Positions 8,244-17,002 of a DNA stretch of 64,000 bases are shown here, in pieces (position 1 is the first letter of the stretch; each line of letters opens with the position of its first letter). The DNA lies in the IMG/VR virus record IMGVR_UViG_3300006641_000031, positions 1 through 64,000 of that record. The stretch is one strand, 5' to 3'. The notes beneath the pieces are model-generated. The model was not told the DNA's origin. It did not search any database and saw nothing but the letters and a program-made list of their open reading frames with translations. The position numbers were made by a program, and so were the translations under genes. The DNA comes from a virus.

Positions 8244-9992
8244 ATGTCGTTCCATCTCCCAGTGTTGGTCGAATTGATCCGTGTCGCGAGAAAAGCGGTA
8301 TGGACCAAAGACGCATTGGTTAAAAAAGAAGTTTCTAGGCGAGTTCGAGCACAACGGGAGAAGAAGCAGTTTCTCAAGCTTTATCAGGCTACAGAAAATA
8401 AACTGGTTTCCAGCCTCCAGTCTTTCTTTCAAGAACAAGTACAGTCGGCAACAAAACAGATGGAACGGTTGGTTGGAGATGATTTGTCGGCAAAAGAAAT
8501 TGCCTCCAAGATTTACAAACCTACGGATTGGAATCTACCCCTCGCCAATGCCACGTTCCCTGTTTTGGTGAACGATATCTCGAAGGCAGCTCTGCTCCAG
8601 CTCTCTTCTATGGGGTATGTTCTTCCTAGTCAACAGAAATCCACGGCCTCCGACTGGTTGGAGTCTCATGGGGTGCCCATTCCAGACTCCATTATCACGG
8701 ACATGCCCGATTGGATGGTGGAAAAAATTGAAGACTTGTGCGAGACTAGTTTCTCACAAGAGTTCTGGGATGATGTAAGTAAGACAACCTTGGATGACTT
8801 AGAACGGGTGGTTTCCAAGGGTCTTACGGAGGGCCTTTCCATTCCAAAGTTGGCGAAGCAAATCAAGAGCACACTCAACGATGAATACTATCACAATCGA
8901 TCGGTCAACATTGCCAGAACAGAGGCCGGCTCTGCTCTCAATGGAGCACGGCGAGCCGCTATTGATGGGCTGATGGAGGAAATTGGCGACCAGTTACCCA
9001 TGAAAGTGGTTTGGTTGTCTGTTCTTGGTACCACGACACGGGAAGAACATGCCCATCTGGATGGTGTGCCGGCCGATGAAAATGGACGCTGGGAGTTGGC
9101 GGGCAAATCAATTCCTTGGCCGGGCCATTGGAATCTGCCTCCAAGCCAACGATGTAATTGCCAATGTACGATTTTGGTAGAATATGGAATGGAGGAGGCC
9201 GAAGCGAAACAGCTGATTGCCGATTACTCCATGAGGGTAGCCAAGAAACCCGGAGGTAAAACCCTGCGACAGTTGGTGGAGAAGTACCGTCCAGCTCAGC
9301 CCCGGGTTCCGGCTGACTCTCCCCAAGGAGGTCAGTGGACAGACGGGGGTGGTGGGAGTGGTGGTGGGGATTTGGGAGACCTGCCAGACGATATTGGGGG
9401 CATTGACGACTTGCCGGATGACCTTGGTAGTGTGGAAGATTTGCCGGACGACCTTGGGGGTTCCAGTTCTTCTTCCTTTGTGGATTCCCTGTCCGAACAA
9501 GAAAAGAAAGCCATTACCCAATACACGACGGGGGCTTATGCCCTCCTCAACGAACGGCTTCGGAAATGTCCGGACACACTTGGTTGCCTATCTGCTCCTC
9601 AAATGACTCTCCATAAACGGTTGGAGTCTGCCCTGAAGAAACGGGAATCATACGACCCGCCCAAGAAGCTCTACCGTGGTATTTCCTTGTTCCCCCATGA
9701 GGCCGGGTTGTTGTTAGAACAGCTCAAAAAAAGTGTGGGGAAGAAGTTGTCTTTTCCGGGTGTTACTTCTTTTACAGAAGACGCTGAGGTTGCGACGGAG
9801 TTTGCTACGGGAGGGTCGCTCAAGAAACAGGGATTTATGTTTTCCGTGAAAGCGAAAACGGGAGCTTCCATTGAGGCGATGTCTAAATATCCCCACGAAA
9901 AAGAAGTGATTCACCCTCACAATACAAAATATAAAGTCGCGGGTGTCCGAAAAGAAAACGGTCGAACTATTGTTGATTTGGAAGAGGTTTAA
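8244..9992 (+). CDS. MuF-type minor head protein fused to an ADP-ribosyltransferase domain
   Basis: 582 aa. Residues about 150-340 are a MuF/SPP1 gp7-like head morphogenesis domain ('NIARTEAGSALNGARRAAID', 'REEHAHLDGVPADENG', 'CNCQC'). Next comes the linker 'AQPRVPADSPQGGQWTDGGG' and a triple repeat of DLPDD(I/L)G. Residues about 410-582 look like an R-S-E ADP-ribosyltransferase: R478 in LYRGIS, T508-S509 in GVTSFTED, and E552-K-E554 in HEKEVI. MuF proteins are packaged in the head and can be ejected with the DNA, so the ART is a candidate injected or secreted effector. The target is unknown. Confidence 0.82.
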   Translation: MSFHLPVLVELIRVARKAVWTKDALVKKEVSRRVRAQREKKQFLKLYQATENKLVSSLQSFFQEQVQSATKQMERLVGDDLSAKEIASKIYKPTDWNLPLANATFPVLVNDISKAALLQLSSMGYVLPSQQKSTASDWLESHGVPIPDSIITDMPDWMVEKIEDLCETSFSQEFWDDVSKTTLDDLERVVSKGLTEGLSIPKLAKQIKSTLNDEYYHNRSVNIARTEAGSALNGARRAAIDGLMEEIGDQLPMKVVWLSVLGTTTREEHAHLDGVPADENGRWELAGKSIPWPGHWNLPPSQRCNCQCTILVEYGMEEAEAKQLIADYSMRVAKKPGGKTLRQLVEKYRPAQPRVPADSPQGGQWTDGGGGSGGGDLGDLPDDIGGIDDLPDDLGSVEDLPDDLGGSSSSSFVDSLSEQEKKAITQYTTGAYALLNERLRKCPDTLGCLSAPQMTLHKRLESALKKRESYDPPKKLYRGISLFPHEAGLLLEQLKKSVGKKLSFPGVTSFTEDAEVATEFATGGSLKKQGFMFSVKAKTGASIEAMSKYPHEKEVIHPHNTKYKVAGVRKENGRTIVDLEEV

Positions 9993-9997
9993 TTCAT

Positions 9998-12784
9998 ATG
10001 TCCGAAGAAACCTTGCATCGGCGTCGGTTTACCCTGGACTCCCTGGATGGGATTGTCTTTGATTTAGACGAAAATGATAAGAGCTACGAGGTCCTGGATG
10101 GGTTGAAATTTAACCCGAACCAGCCCCGGGTAGCGAGTGGTCCCCAAGGGGGTCAATGGACGGCTGGTTCTTGGTCTGCGGCTGTGACTGCCGCTCCAAA
10201 GGAGCTTCATGACGCGGCTGGAAATCCTATTCCTGGTAATATTGGGAAACTTTCGAAGGTGGACACCTCGAAATGGGATGCCAATAAGCCAGGCTCTAAA
10301 GCAGCCCTCAAGAAAATTGCATTATATGAGAAGTTGGCGGCGGCGGGGGCTTGGGGAGAATTGGCAGCGGCAAAGGAGTCCCTTAAAGTATCCGGCTCTC
10401 CCAATACGTACCAGAAAACAACGATTAAAGCGTTAGATACTTTGTTGGAGGCCTCCAAGCTCAAATCGGTCAACGAGATCCCGGAAAAAGCGGAGGTGAC
10501 TAAAGAGGACACCGCCGTATTGTCTACCAAGGGTTGGGTCCAGATTTCTGGAAAGCTTGGAACGGAAGAAGGTGGGAAATTCAAAGGTCCTGACGGTAAA
10601 GAATATTACGTCAAGACTCCTACGAATCCAGCCCGTGCTCATAACGAGGTGTTGGCCTCCAAGCTTTACGAGGCGTTTGGAGCTCAAGCGATCAAGTGCC
10701 ATTTGGTGGACCTCAACGGGAAAACTGCTGTAGCTTCGGAGTGGGCACAAGAGTCCGTGGTTCCAAAGTGGGATAACCCCAATGTCAAGGCAGATGCAGC
10801 GAGGGATTACGCTGTTCACGCTTTATTGGGGAATTGGGATGTGATTGGCCATCCATCTCAGCCGGACAATTGCAAATACATTGGTGGCAAACTGACGCTC
10901 GTGGATGCTGGGGGTTCGTTGGAGTTCAAGGCTAGTGGAGGGTCGGGCAAGAAACCTTACGGGCCAGATTTGAAGGACTACGATACCTTACGAAATCATG
11001 TTTACAACACGATGGGAGGTGCTGTTTTCGGGGATATGACGAAGCAGCAGCATATTGAGACAATGGGTCGCGTGGTAAACTCTGGTATGACCCCCAAGAA
11101 AATCCAAGACTTGGTGGATAAGTACCACGGAGGAACGGAAGCAGAAAAGAAGGCTCTTGGGAAAACTATTGCTACTCGTATGGAGCTCATGAAAGCAAAA
11201 TACGAAAAAGCAGTTTTAGAAGAGAAGGTTACAAAGGCCGCGGTGGAGGCTTATCAAGCTCAGGTCGCCAGTTCTTCCCCGGATCAAAAACCGAAGTTAG
11301 AACTCCCTGGTAAGTCGCCGGATGCTGTTCCTAATGTGTCCATGCCACCTAAGCCTATCAATTTGGCTTCGATGCATCCTGCTAATCAGAAAATTATCAA
11401 TAAGGTGGCGGAAGCAGCTATTCAGTGGAGTGCTGATTCAACGAGTGTCATGGAGGCATTTAATTCTGAAATAACTAAAGTGAATGACGAGTATGGAACA
11501 TCCACGCCCGGTGGATTTACAGAATTTGCTGCTGTTTCTAAATTTGTTGTCGAATCAGCCAATGCCATGAAGGCCACCCAAGAAGCCTTTTTTGCTCAGA
11601 TGAACAAAGGCACATCGGAGGTGAGTAAGAAGCAGCAAGAAGTTGCGGCAAAACAACCATCTGCGCAGAAAGCAGCAAAGGCTGCGTCCTCTAAGAAATA
11701 TAGCATGACCCTTAAAGAATGGGGTGAGCATCGTAACATGCTAAAAGCGGGAATAAAATCTTTAGACGTTTGGGCTGAAACCTTGACTCCTGGTTCTGAT
11801 CTGCATTCAAAGGTCATGGGAACTAAAAAGGAGATGCAAGGAATGTCCGATTTGCTTACGAAAGAGGATTATGACGGGCTTGTAAACTTGCAGTACAAGC
11901 AAGAGGTAAAAGAAAATCCAACGGTCAAACACGCACTCTCCCAGATCCTCAACACTCTTAAGACCAACAAGGAAAAAACTGTTAGTAAATCGGTTGGAGC
12001 AGGGGAGTCGTACAAGTCCACATCAGAAAAAGTGGCGACCAAGTGCAATAAAATCAAAGCAACCGCGAAGGATACGCCGATTGCTGGGGCACCAGTTTTA
12101 GAAAAGGTTGGTTATTGGAACGTCATTGCCAATAAGAAGAACTCTGAGTTCTTGGAAAAGAATGGATTCAATACCGAAAACTTGGAAAAACTTGTTGAGA
12201 ACAGTGATTTTATAAAACTTGATTCAAGCTATGGCCCCACTCCTATGAAACCAATGGAGGATGCATTCGCAAAGACTCTGGATTTTACTCAAGAAATATA
12301 CATTCAAAAATACACGGGCAGCTCTTACGAGGATTATAATCATGCATTAAGGAGCGTCACTCCACCAAAAAAGGGTACGAAAGATTGGGGTTGGTATCAA
12401 GAAGCCCTTTTGGTTTCTAAAACGGTAATGGAAAAATCTGTAGATCTTCCCGTTGGTCTGAAACTAAGTCGTAAATATTCTGGGGATGTTCCAGAGGTTG
12501 GTTCTGTTGTTGCTGATCGTGGAAATCTTAGCACTTCTTATGATCCAAAGAAGTGGAGTGGCAATGTCCACATGAGATTAGCCGTGGGTCCGGGTGTGAA
12601 AGGGTGTCCAGTGGCTTCCATATCTAGTAATGCGAGTGAAAGGGAGGTTATTCTTCCACCGAATACTAGAATTTACGTTACGAAAGTGACAAAGCCGACT
12701 AAGCAGCAAGAATATTTGAACATTCCAACAGTGGTAGAGGCTGTTATCCTCCCAACCACAAGTGATCAATGTTGTCCTCCGTAA
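9998..12784 (+). CDS. Kinase-like plus ADP-ribosyltransferase fusion protein
   Basis: 928 aa. Residues 42-57 (QPRVASGPQGGQWTAG) match the linker of the preceding MuF protein. Residues about 178-335 resemble a HipA/PI3-4-kinase-like fold: Gly-rich 'GTEEGGKF', K206 in YYVK, E217 in NEVLASKLY, 'GNWDVIGHPSQPDN' (D281, N291), and D303 in LVDAGG. A long helical, Lys/Ala-rich middle follows. Residues about 700-928 end in an R-S-E ART pattern: R825 in LSRKY, S845-T846-S847 in LSTSYDP, E881-R-E883 in EREVIL. It is probably packaged in the head like its neighbour and acts on the host; substrates are unknown. Confidence 0.7.
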   Translation: MSEETLHRRRFTLDSLDGIVFDLDENDKSYEVLDGLKFNPNQPRVASGPQGGQWTAGSWSAAVTAAPKELHDAAGNPIPGNIGKLSKVDTSKWDANKPGSKAALKKIALYEKLAAAGAWGELAAAKESLKVSGSPNTYQKTTIKALDTLLEASKLKSVNEIPEKAEVTKEDTAVLSTKGWVQISGKLGTEEGGKFKGPDGKEYYVKTPTNPARAHNEVLASKLYEAFGAQAIKCHLVDLNGKTAVASEWAQESVVPKWDNPNVKADAARDYAVHALLGNWDVIGHPSQPDNCKYIGGKLTLVDAGGSLEFKASGGSGKKPYGPDLKDYDTLRNHVYNTMGGAVFGDMTKQQHIETMGRVVNSGMTPKKIQDLVDKYHGGTEAEKKALGKTIATRMELMKAKYEKAVLEEKVTKAAVEAYQAQVASSSPDQKPKLELPGKSPDAVPNVSMPPKPINLASMHPANQKIINKVAEAAIQWSADSTSVMEAFNSEITKVNDEYGTSTPGGFTEFAAVSKFVVESANAMKATQEAFFAQMNKGTSEVSKKQQEVAAKQPSAQKAAKAASSKKYSMTLKEWGEHRNMLKAGIKSLDVWAETLTPGSDLHSKVMGTKKEMQGMSDLLTKEDYDGLVNLQYKQEVKENPTVKHALSQILNTLKTNKEKTVSKSVGAGESYKSTSEKVATKCNKIKATAKDTPIAGAPVLEKVGYWNVIANKKNSEFLEKNGFNTENLEKLVENSDFIKLDSSYGPTPMKPMEDAFAKTLDFTQEIYIQKYTGSSYEDYNHALRSVTPPKKGTKDWGWYQEALLVSKTVMEKSVDLPVGLKLSRKYSGDVPEVGSVVADRGNLSTSYDPKKWSGNVHMRLAVGPGVKGCPVASISSNASEREVILPPNTRIYVTKVTKPTKQQEYLNIPTVVEAVILPTTSDQCCPP

Positions 12785-12800
12785 GTAAAGGTGTTTCATT

Positions 12801-13331
12801 ATGCCGGAACAAAAAGATCAAGAAAACACAGAACGAGCAAAAGTTTTAGAAAAGGAGGCGTTGTTTGCTACCCTAATTGAAAAGTCGACGGATGAAGATA
12901 ATGGCTATTTAGGGCATGAATCCGTTGTGGACTTTTTGATTCGGGACGCCATTGATAAGGTGAATCACGTCCTCAGCAATGACGCTTTTTCAGAAAAGCA
13001 ATTGCAAGGACAGATTCGGATGATCGCCACGGAAATGGCAGATGTTTTGATGGGATTTGAAGAAGAAGATTTTTACCCGGTTCGGAATTGGAATACCCCC
13101 AAAGCATTAGCCAACTATCTCCGTGAAAATTTTGGGGTCACGGAGACCAACAATGAGCAAGCGGTGGAGCATGGGGTGATGCTCATGTTGGACGAATATT
13201 TGGATCTTTTGGAAGTGCTGTTCGTTCCAGGAACTTTGGACGAACAGATCAAGAACGGATTGGATGAATTCGTCAATCGTTGGACAGCCATTTGGATGGG
13301 AACTTGGCTAACTCTCCAAGTTGGTGTTTGA
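12801..13331 (+). CDS. Unknown acidic helical protein
   Basis: 176 aa, largely alpha-helical and acidic, with 'YLGHESVVDFLIRDAIDKVN', 'ADVLMGFEEEDFYPVRNW' and 'LMLDEYLDLLEVLFVPG'. Start ATG lies just after the ART gene in the same transcription unit. An immunity or chaperone role for the preceding effectors is conceivable from position alone, but nothing in the sequence shows it. Confidence 0.55.
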   Translation: MPEQKDQENTERAKVLEKEALFATLIEKSTDEDNGYLGHESVVDFLIRDAIDKVNHVLSNDAFSEKQLQGQIRMIATEMADVLMGFEEEDFYPVRNWNTPKALANYLRENFGVTETNNEQAVEHGVMLMLDEYLDLLEVLFVPGTLDEQIKNGLDEFVNRWTAIWMGTWLTLQVGV

Positions 13332-13352
13332 CTTTAGCTAGAAAGAAGAACC

Positions 13353-13667
13353 ATGAATAAACTGATTCACAATAATAAACTGGAGCCTAGCTCCATTGAT
13401 GACTATGCTCTGGCGGAGGCCGTGGAGCATCGTTTCGTGGGGCTGTGCGAAAGTTACCTCCGAATTAAAGGGGTGGAGTTGGTGCCTCCCCAAGATTTGG
13501 ATGGTGCTATGCTGCGTTGGCGTTCTCTAAGGGTGCGTCACCACAATGGGGACCTTCGGCACACAATGGCCGAGATGCAAGCCACTCGGGAGGTTGCAGA
13601 GTGGACAGTTCGGGAAAACGCCAAGCTAAGAAACCAGTCTATTCCTTCATTGGTGTGGAAGGACTAA
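13353..13667 (+). CDS. Unknown small protein
   Basis: 104 aa, ATG with AAAGAAG upstream. It is helical and charged ('SIDDYALAEAVEHRFVGLCE', 'MQATREVAEWTVRENAKLR'), lies in the head gene cluster and is transcribed with its neighbours. No family recognised. Confidence 0.5.
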   Translation: MNKLIHNNKLEPSSIDDYALAEAVEHRFVGLCESYLRIKGVELVPPQDLDGAMLRWRSLRVRHHNGDLRHTMAEMQATREVAEWTVRENAKLRNQSIPSLVWKD

Positions 13668-13680
13668 ACCCTTACAAACA

Positions 13681-13902
13681 ATGGCTACTCCACGTTTAGC
13701 AGACGTTAAGTGTTCTAAGATTCAGTTTCAGCCCGGGGACCGTATTTTGGTAAGGGTGTTCGAGCCACTTTCCAAAGAAGAAATGATTCGGCTAAAAAAG
13801 ACGGTGGAAAAATGGGCTGGAGGTGTGGTGGAAGTTTTAGTTTTCAATTGCACCAAGATGGATGTGCAAGTGGAAAGGAATGGCGTGATCACGAATGGCT
13901 GA
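13681..13902 (+). CDS. Unknown small protein
   Basis: 73 aa, ATG 13681. The pattern 'IQFQPGDRILVRVFEPLSKE' followed by 'KKTVEKWAGGVVEVLVFN' alternates strand-helix-strand, like a small alpha/beta adaptor. It overlaps the next gene by 8 bases. Similar short proteins are common between capsid genes of phages of this type, but no function is assigned. Confidence 0.5.
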   Translation: MATPRLADVKCSKIQFQPGDRILVRVFEPLSKEEMIRLKKTVEKWAGGVVEVLVFNCTKMDVQVERNGVITNG

Positions 13903-14137
13903 AGATTACCGCAGAATTATTGAGGACGATCGGTCTTTGGAGTTATTTTTGAAAACCTTACGGGGGTTCAACCAAGCCTTTGCCGACCTGATGGCTGGTG
14001 GGGATGATTTTACGCTGAGGCTAGAAGTCCATGGGAATGCCAGTCAGCTCCTTCATGCCCGGTTTTACCAAGACGTGATAAGCCGTCCGGCGGGTGTGGA
14101 AAAAAGAGTGGACCAGAAAACAAAAAATAGAGCCTGA
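13895..14137 (+). CDS. Unknown small protein
   Basis: 80 aa, start overlapping the previous gene by 8 bases, which suggests coupled translation. The sequence has a helix ('LELFLKTLRGFNQAFADLM') followed by a beta strand ('FTLRLEVHGNASQLLHARFY') and a basic tail. Bases 14138-14257 downstream carry no convincing gene. Confidence 0.5.
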   Translation: MAEDYRRIIEDDRSLELFLKTLRGFNQAFADLMAGGDDFTLRLEVHGNASQLLHARFYQDVISRPAGVEKRVDQKTKNRA

Positions 14138-14257
14138 GTCGTGTTTTTGTTCTGCCGTGGTTGGATTAGGTTATAAGGAATGCCCGTCTAAGCCCAGAAG
14201 CCTCGGCGGTTACTTTCGCTTACAATTTCCCCCTCTGAGGATCTGGGAGTTTGGTCC

Positions 14258-14695
14258 ATGCCAAAGAATGTTACGTTCTATCTCGGCCCGGCTGTAAATC
14301 TTTCGGCCCGGCAACTCACGATTACCCGCATGATGAAAGCGGGAGATGATTCGGCTCCGGCTGCCACGTATAATTCGGACGTGGGCAGTACCACGACGAA
14401 CGTCACGGTGGCTCTGGCAGACAATCAGCTCTGGCAAGCGAAGTTGGTGGATACCCGAACTACGGGCGAAGTGAGTGACCCCGATGTTCTAAACTTCCAT
14501 ACGGGGGCTTTGCAGTTCCCTGGACCCAAGACAGGGGACCGGCTGCAAATTCTTAGCATGGAAGACGAATCCAGCAGCTCCAGCAGCTCCAGTTCGAGCT
14601 CCAACAGCTCCAGCAGTTCGTCGTCGCATAGCTCTAGCTCCAACAGTTCGTCGTCGTCCAGCAGCTCCAGCTCCAACAGCTCCAGCAGTAGCTAG
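14258..14695 (+). CDS. Virion-like protein with poly-serine C-terminal tail
   Basis: 145 aa. Residues 1-104 are a compact beta-rich domain ('VTFYLGPAVNLSARQLTITR', 'VTVALADNQLWQAKLVDTRT', then GPKTGDRLQIL). From about residue 105 the protein is almost pure serine, broken by single Asn and His. The Ser run mixes AGC, AGT, TCC and TCG codons. Two other proteins in the window (20461, 25124) carry the same kind of tail. It sits between the ART genes and the capsid genes, so it is probably a head accessory or surface protein. Confidence 0.7.
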   Translation: MPKNVTFYLGPAVNLSARQLTITRMMKAGDDSAPAATYNSDVGSTTTNVTVALADNQLWQAKLVDTRTTGEVSDPDVLNFHTGALQFPGPKTGDRLQILSMEDESSSSSSSSSSSNSSSSSSSHSSSSNSSSSSSSSSSNSSSSS

Positions 14696-14717
14696 TTGAT
14701 TAACCGTAGGTGGGTCG

Positions 14718-15032
14718 ATGGTATTACCTTTGCCAGATAATCAGTTTCACAATGTGTGCCGATGGGTGTTGCGTGGTTCTTGGAATCACGCACAAACAAT
14801 TCACGCCATTTGTGCTGAGGTTCTGCAACGATTTACTGTGGACCCAGTGCGAACTCCTGGTCCGGGGGGGCTTCCGGCTCCCCCGGACGGGAGTGATCAA
14901 GTAGACATTCGAAGCTTTCTGGAGTGGACCGAAAAGATTACTGTAGAGAATGGGGTGGATGCCGCTCAAGAGCCGTGCATCCGCCAAATTCTTTTTCTGG
15001 AACATTTGGCCACTCTTCGGTTGGGGATGTAG
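14718..15032 (+). CDS. Unknown protein near capsid genes
   Basis: 104 aa, ATG with GGTGGG upstream. It is mostly helical ('WNHAQTIHAICAEVLQRFTV', then 'GVDAAQEPCIRQILFLEHLA') with a Pro/Gly-rich break near the middle. It is followed after 1 base by a beta-rich small capsid-type protein. No family recognised. Confidence 0.55.
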   Translation: MVLPLPDNQFHNVCRWVLRGSWNHAQTIHAICAEVLQRFTVDPVRTPGPGGLPAPPDGSDQVDIRSFLEWTEKITVENGVDAAQEPCIRQILFLEHLATLRLGM

Positions 15033-15033
15033 A

Positions 15034-15318
15034 ATGTATTTGAGCTATCAGCAGGTCACGGTAAACAATCAAATCAAGACAGTAAATGAGTTGGTGGTTC
15101 CCGCGAAAGCCACTCATTGCGAAATCCAGGCTTCCACAAACAACGTCCGTTACACAATGGATGGGACCACTAATCCCTCCACAACCGCTGGAATGGCGTT
15201 GTTGACTACTCACGAACCCAAGCTCTTTACCATTGATGACATTCGGCGAATCAAGTTTACACGGGAGAGTTCGGACGGTTACCTCAATTTGCACTACCTC
15301 GCCGGACGGGATATCTAA
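15034..15318 (+). CDS. Small beta-rich head decoration-like protein
   Basis: 94 aa. ATG 15034 is chosen; an upstream in-frame ATG at 14950 lies inside the previous gene. The pattern 'VVPAKATHCEIQASTNNVRY', 'MDGTTNPSTTAGMALL' and 'IRRIKFTRESSDGYLNLHYL' is the one seen in small phage proteins encoded near capsid genes: a beta sandwich in which R-Y-x-x-D-G precedes a P-x-x-x-x-G turn. The decoration role is inferred from this and from its place just before protease and capsid. Confidence 0.5.
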   Translation: MYLSYQQVTVNNQIKTVNELVVPAKATHCEIQASTNNVRYTMDGTTNPSTTAGMALLTTHEPKLFTIDDIRRIKFTRESSDGYLNLHYLAGRDI

Positions 15319-15320
15319 CT

Positions 15321-16925
15321 GTGCCAATTCCATCTCCACGTTCTGGGGAGCAGGAACAATCTTTTATCACTCGTTGTATGTCCGACGATGTGATGCAACG
15401 GGAATACACTGATTCAACTCAACGGGCAGCCGTTTGTTATGCTGCTTGGAAAAAGGAAGCCGAATCAATGACCACAAAAGCTGTAACAAAACACGTGTCT
15501 TCTGCCCAGTTCAAGCTCCTGCGAGCTGTTCGTTCTCGTAAGGGCGGAAGCCCGGAGCCTTTTGATTACGGCATCATGACAGCGGATCGGTTTGTCCGCA
15601 ATGTGCTGGATTGTGTTGGTTCGGATTTGTGCTATCGCCAAATGGCGACTCGCTCTACTTCGCTCCACGATCTTTTGGAAAAATCGGCCCGGTCTCTAAC
15701 CTACTCTAACCAAGAGATGGTGTTGGAGGATATTTACTCCAAGGCTAAAAAAGAGGAAGCCTTGCGAGGAGTGGAGCTCCCCAAAAACACGCTGATGCTG
15801 TTCAAGCATACCCTCACCTCTACCCGTAAAGACCGTGATGGGGATATTCTGCGAACCAAGGGGGCCAAGCCAGACCCCAAAATGCTGTTGCTGTGGCAAC
15901 ATGTCCATACTCTCCCCATTGGAAAACAGTTGGCGGTGGCTGACCATACGGACACCCACTTAAAAATGTTTTCTGCCGTGGTGGATATTAACCCGTTGGC
16001 TCACGATTCGGCCGTGATGATCGACAACAAGATGGGTCGATTTAGCCATGGATTTAAGGCTTTGGAGTTTGAAGAAATTAAAACCTCCAAGGGCAAGGTG
16101 ACCGGGTTTGATGTTACTTCGTTTGAAATCATGGAGGCCAGTTTGGTTTCGGTGCCCTCTAATGTGGACGCTGAAACGGAGGATATTCTGTTGAGCTTGG
16201 TGGAAGGTCGTAAGCTTACCAGTCCCCTTATGAAAGCCTACGGAAAGGCAATTCGAGAGAAGCAGCCGGTGCGTGTTCCGGTTACGATTGATTTGAACAT
16301 TCAGTTAAATGGAGAAAGCGATGGCTCCGGGAAAAAAGAGTGCTCCTGCGCATCAGAAGAAGCCCATGACGACCCCCAACAAGACCAAGAGTGGGGACAA
16401 GAAGGGAAAGCAACCGACAACGAAGAAGTAAAGAAAAAAGAGCCTCCTATGGATTCCGATGAAGAGGAGGCAGACGAGCAAGAGGGAGCTTGCCCGGAGT
16501 GTGGTGGTGAGATGGAAGACGGTGTCTGTGAGGAGTGTGGTTACACGGAGGAAGACAAAGAAGAAGAAAAGGCTGCCAAGGTTGGTCGTACAATTAGTGC
16601 GGACAACGAAAGCAAGATTCGGGAAGCCAAGGACAACATGGATGAAGTGATTGGAATGGAAGATGTGTCCAGGGCTTGCAAGGCTCTATGCAAGGTGGCT
16701 TCCAACAAACTCCAAGAAGTCTTGGATGCGGTGGCTTCTACTGCCATGGAGGCTGGAGCTAATCCACAAGAAAAACAAATGGGTGCCACGGAAGCGATGG
16801 CTGTGTTCTTGGCCTCGTGTACCCAAGAAGAACGTAAGAAAATGAAAGAGTTTTTGGACTCGTTTGATCAGGTAGACGAAGGCTACCGACGAGTGGAGAT
16901 GTTTGAGAATCTTATGGGCGGCTAG
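15321..16925 (+). CDS. Prohead protease (HK97/S78 type) with C-terminal scaffold-like region
   Basis: 534 aa, GTG start 2 bases after the previous stop. Residues about 150-310 match the HK97 prohead protease: 'TSTRKDRDGDILRTKGA', 'LLWQHVHTLPIGK' (catalytic His near 194-196), and 'FEIMEASLVSVPSNVDAE' (Ser near 274). The C-terminal half is acidic and Lys/Glu-rich, holds a zinc-ribbon-like 'CPECGG...CEECGY' near 391-412, and continues as helices to the end. This region may act as scaffold and be cut away during maturation. It lies directly before the capsid gene. Confidence 0.85.
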   Translation: MPIPSPRSGEQEQSFITRCMSDDVMQREYTDSTQRAAVCYAAWKKEAESMTTKAVTKHVSSAQFKLLRAVRSRKGGSPEPFDYGIMTADRFVRNVLDCVGSDLCYRQMATRSTSLHDLLEKSARSLTYSNQEMVLEDIYSKAKKEEALRGVELPKNTLMLFKHTLTSTRKDRDGDILRTKGAKPDPKMLLLWQHVHTLPIGKQLAVADHTDTHLKMFSAVVDINPLAHDSAVMIDNKMGRFSHGFKALEFEEIKTSKGKVTGFDVTSFEIMEASLVSVPSNVDAETEDILLSLVEGRKLTSPLMKAYGKAIREKQPVRVPVTIDLNIQLNGESDGSGKKECSCASEEAHDDPQQDQEWGQEGKATDNEEVKKKEPPMDSDEEEADEQEGACPECGGEMEDGVCEECGYTEEDKEEEKAAKVGRTISADNESKIREAKDNMDEVIGMEDVSRACKALCKVASNKLQEVLDAVASTAMEAGANPQEKQMGATEAMAVFLASCTQEERKKMKEFLDSFDQVDEGYRRVEMFENLMGG

Positions 16926-16940
16926 TCCGCCCTGATGAGT

Positions 16941-16968
16941 AGTTACATTCCGGCGGTCGGAATGTACT
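16941..16968 (+). promoter_or_regulatory. Stem-loop in the leader of the capsid gene
   Basis: A 9-bp perfect stem (16944-16952 with 16958-16966) carries a 5-base loop GCGGT and can extend by 2 pairs past a bulged T. It lies 35 bases before the capsid ATG and has no T-run, so it is not an intrinsic terminator. It could stabilise or tune the capsid mRNA by shielding the 5' end after processing. Inferred from sequence only. Confidence 0.5.
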
Positions 16969-17002
16969 GTATCGCAACCGTCAGAAAGAAATTGGAGTTA
17001 CT

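Noticed and set aside
14138-14257. Small gene before the first poly-Ser gene
   Set aside because: Frames are shorter than 30 codons or lack start and ribosome site. Left as non-coding.
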